A program made the translations under genes and the position numbers. A stretch of DNA of 5,372 bases from JAVWHP01 sp036639955 (GTDB taxonomy: Bacteria > Bacillota_I > Bacilli_A > Erysipelotrichales > Erysipelotrichaceae), in the NCBI GenBank assembly GCA_036639955.1, contig JAVWHP010000035.1, positions 1 through 5,372 on the forward strand, written 5' to 3'. Below, piece after piece: positions 4,863-5,372 of this stretch. How positions within the stretch are numbered: position 1 is the first letter of the stretch; the number at the start of each line of letters is the position of its first letter. Under the pieces are notes generated by a model. The model did no database searches. It saw only the letters and a program-made list of their open reading frames with translations, and had not been told where the DNA came from.

Positions 4863-5372
4863 TTATAAATTAATAATAGGTCTAATCTTCTTAGCCAATA
4901 AACTACTTACATATAATTGTATAACATCAGTAACCATAAATTTAATAAAATAAGCACCTATAAGATACGCTATTCCTAGATCTTTACCAGTTATAACATT
5001 TAAATATATATATAAATAAGGTAAAGCTACCATATATAATGCTAAGTATCCAGGAATACTAGCTTTAAAATATCCTTTTAAACTACTAGCATTCTTAGAA
5101 CATATCCCTGCTAGTATTACTAATGGTATAAATCCTAGCACAAATCCAAAACTTGGCATTGTTATATAGCTTAAGCCTCCACCTCCTGAAAATACAGGTA
5201 GTCCTAATAGTCCTAAACTTATATAAACTATAACTGCTAGTAGTCCTCTCTTCCATCCTAATAATAATCCTGTAAGGTTTATAAACATAAACTGTAATGT
5301 AAATGGTATTATAGGTATTGGTATCTTTATAAAAGCTCCTACACATATTAAAGCTGTACATAATCCTATACT
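4863..5372 (-). CDS. bioY: BioY biotin transporter S component (5' end cut by window)
   Basis: BioY is the membrane substrate-binding subunit of the energy-coupling factor biotin transporter. It captures biotin and works with the shared EcfA/EcfA'/EcfT module encoded elsewhere. The 169 visible residues enter the window in frame, reading SIGLCTALICVGAFIKIPIP and then IIPFTLQ. They continue through GLLLGWKRG and the very characteristic GLPVFSGGGGLSYITMPSFG segment, followed by FVLGFIP and several hydrophobic helices to IRPIINL. Family members are about 180-190 residues, so roughly 10-15 N-terminal residues and the promoter lie outside the window. An internal ATG at 5288 is not the start, because strong family similarity continues upstream of it. 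Its own terminator follows closely, and nothing connects it functionally to the sortase/polysaccharide operon; it marks the boundary of that locus. Regulation (BirA operator or similar) cannot be seen here. Confidence 0.95.
   Translation of the reverse strand, partial: SIGLCTALICVGAFIKIPIPIIPFTLQFMFINLTGLLLGWKRGLLAVIVYISLGLLGLPVFSGGGGLSYITMPSFGFVLGFIPLVILAGICSKNASSLKGYFKASIPGYLALYMVALPYLYIYLNVITGKDLGIAYLIGAYFIKFMVTDVIQLYVSSLLAKKIRPIINL

Noticed and set aside
5095..5361. 88-codon open frame overlapping bioY
   Set aside because: It is a shadow of bioY in another frame, with repetitive low-complexity residues and no family resemblance; the BioY frame is unambiguous.

Overview
This is a strongly AT-rich window in which every supported gene lies on the minus strand. 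The composition, AGA/ATA-rich codon use, BioY-type biotin permease, class D sortase and LoaP-type NusG paralog all point to a low-GC Firmicute, most likely a Clostridium sensu stricto or close relative. I inferred this from gene families and composition, not from a search.

In transcription order (high to low coordinates) the layout is as follows. (1) A 5'-truncated bioY (5372-4863) ends in a clear intrinsic terminator (about 4856-4821). (2) An unusually long noncoding stretch of about 870 bp (4862-3989) follows. It holds imperfect direct repeats, a perfect palindrome, a candidate promoter, a candidate structured RNA of about 220 nt that ends in a second intrinsic terminator (about 4231-4181), and a second candidate promoter close to the next gene. 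(3) A tightly packed operon comes next: a small secreted protein with a C-terminal sorting-like tail (3988-3431), a class D-type sortase (3431-2766), a four-helix membrane protein of unknown function (2763-1885), a polyprenyl-phosphate sugar-phosphate transferase (1867-503), and a LoaP-like antiterminator (503 to the window edge). Two junctions are TAATG stop/start overlaps, and two have strong Shine-Dalgarno sequences just before the start, so the genes are almost certainly co-expressed.

The first three operon genes look like a dedicated sortase-substrate module. The last two are typical opening genes of an exopolysaccharide or capsule operon: the transferase loads the first sugar onto undecaprenyl phosphate, and LoaP keeps RNA polymerase going through terminators in long operons. 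The remaining polysaccharide genes would lie beyond position 1. The main hypothesis is that a cell-surface protein anchoring module is wired into a polysaccharide operon. That operon's own antiterminator may act on the terminator-containing leader upstream, forming a positive feedback loop. The gene families are well supported. The leader RNA, its promoter and the feedback loop are inferences.
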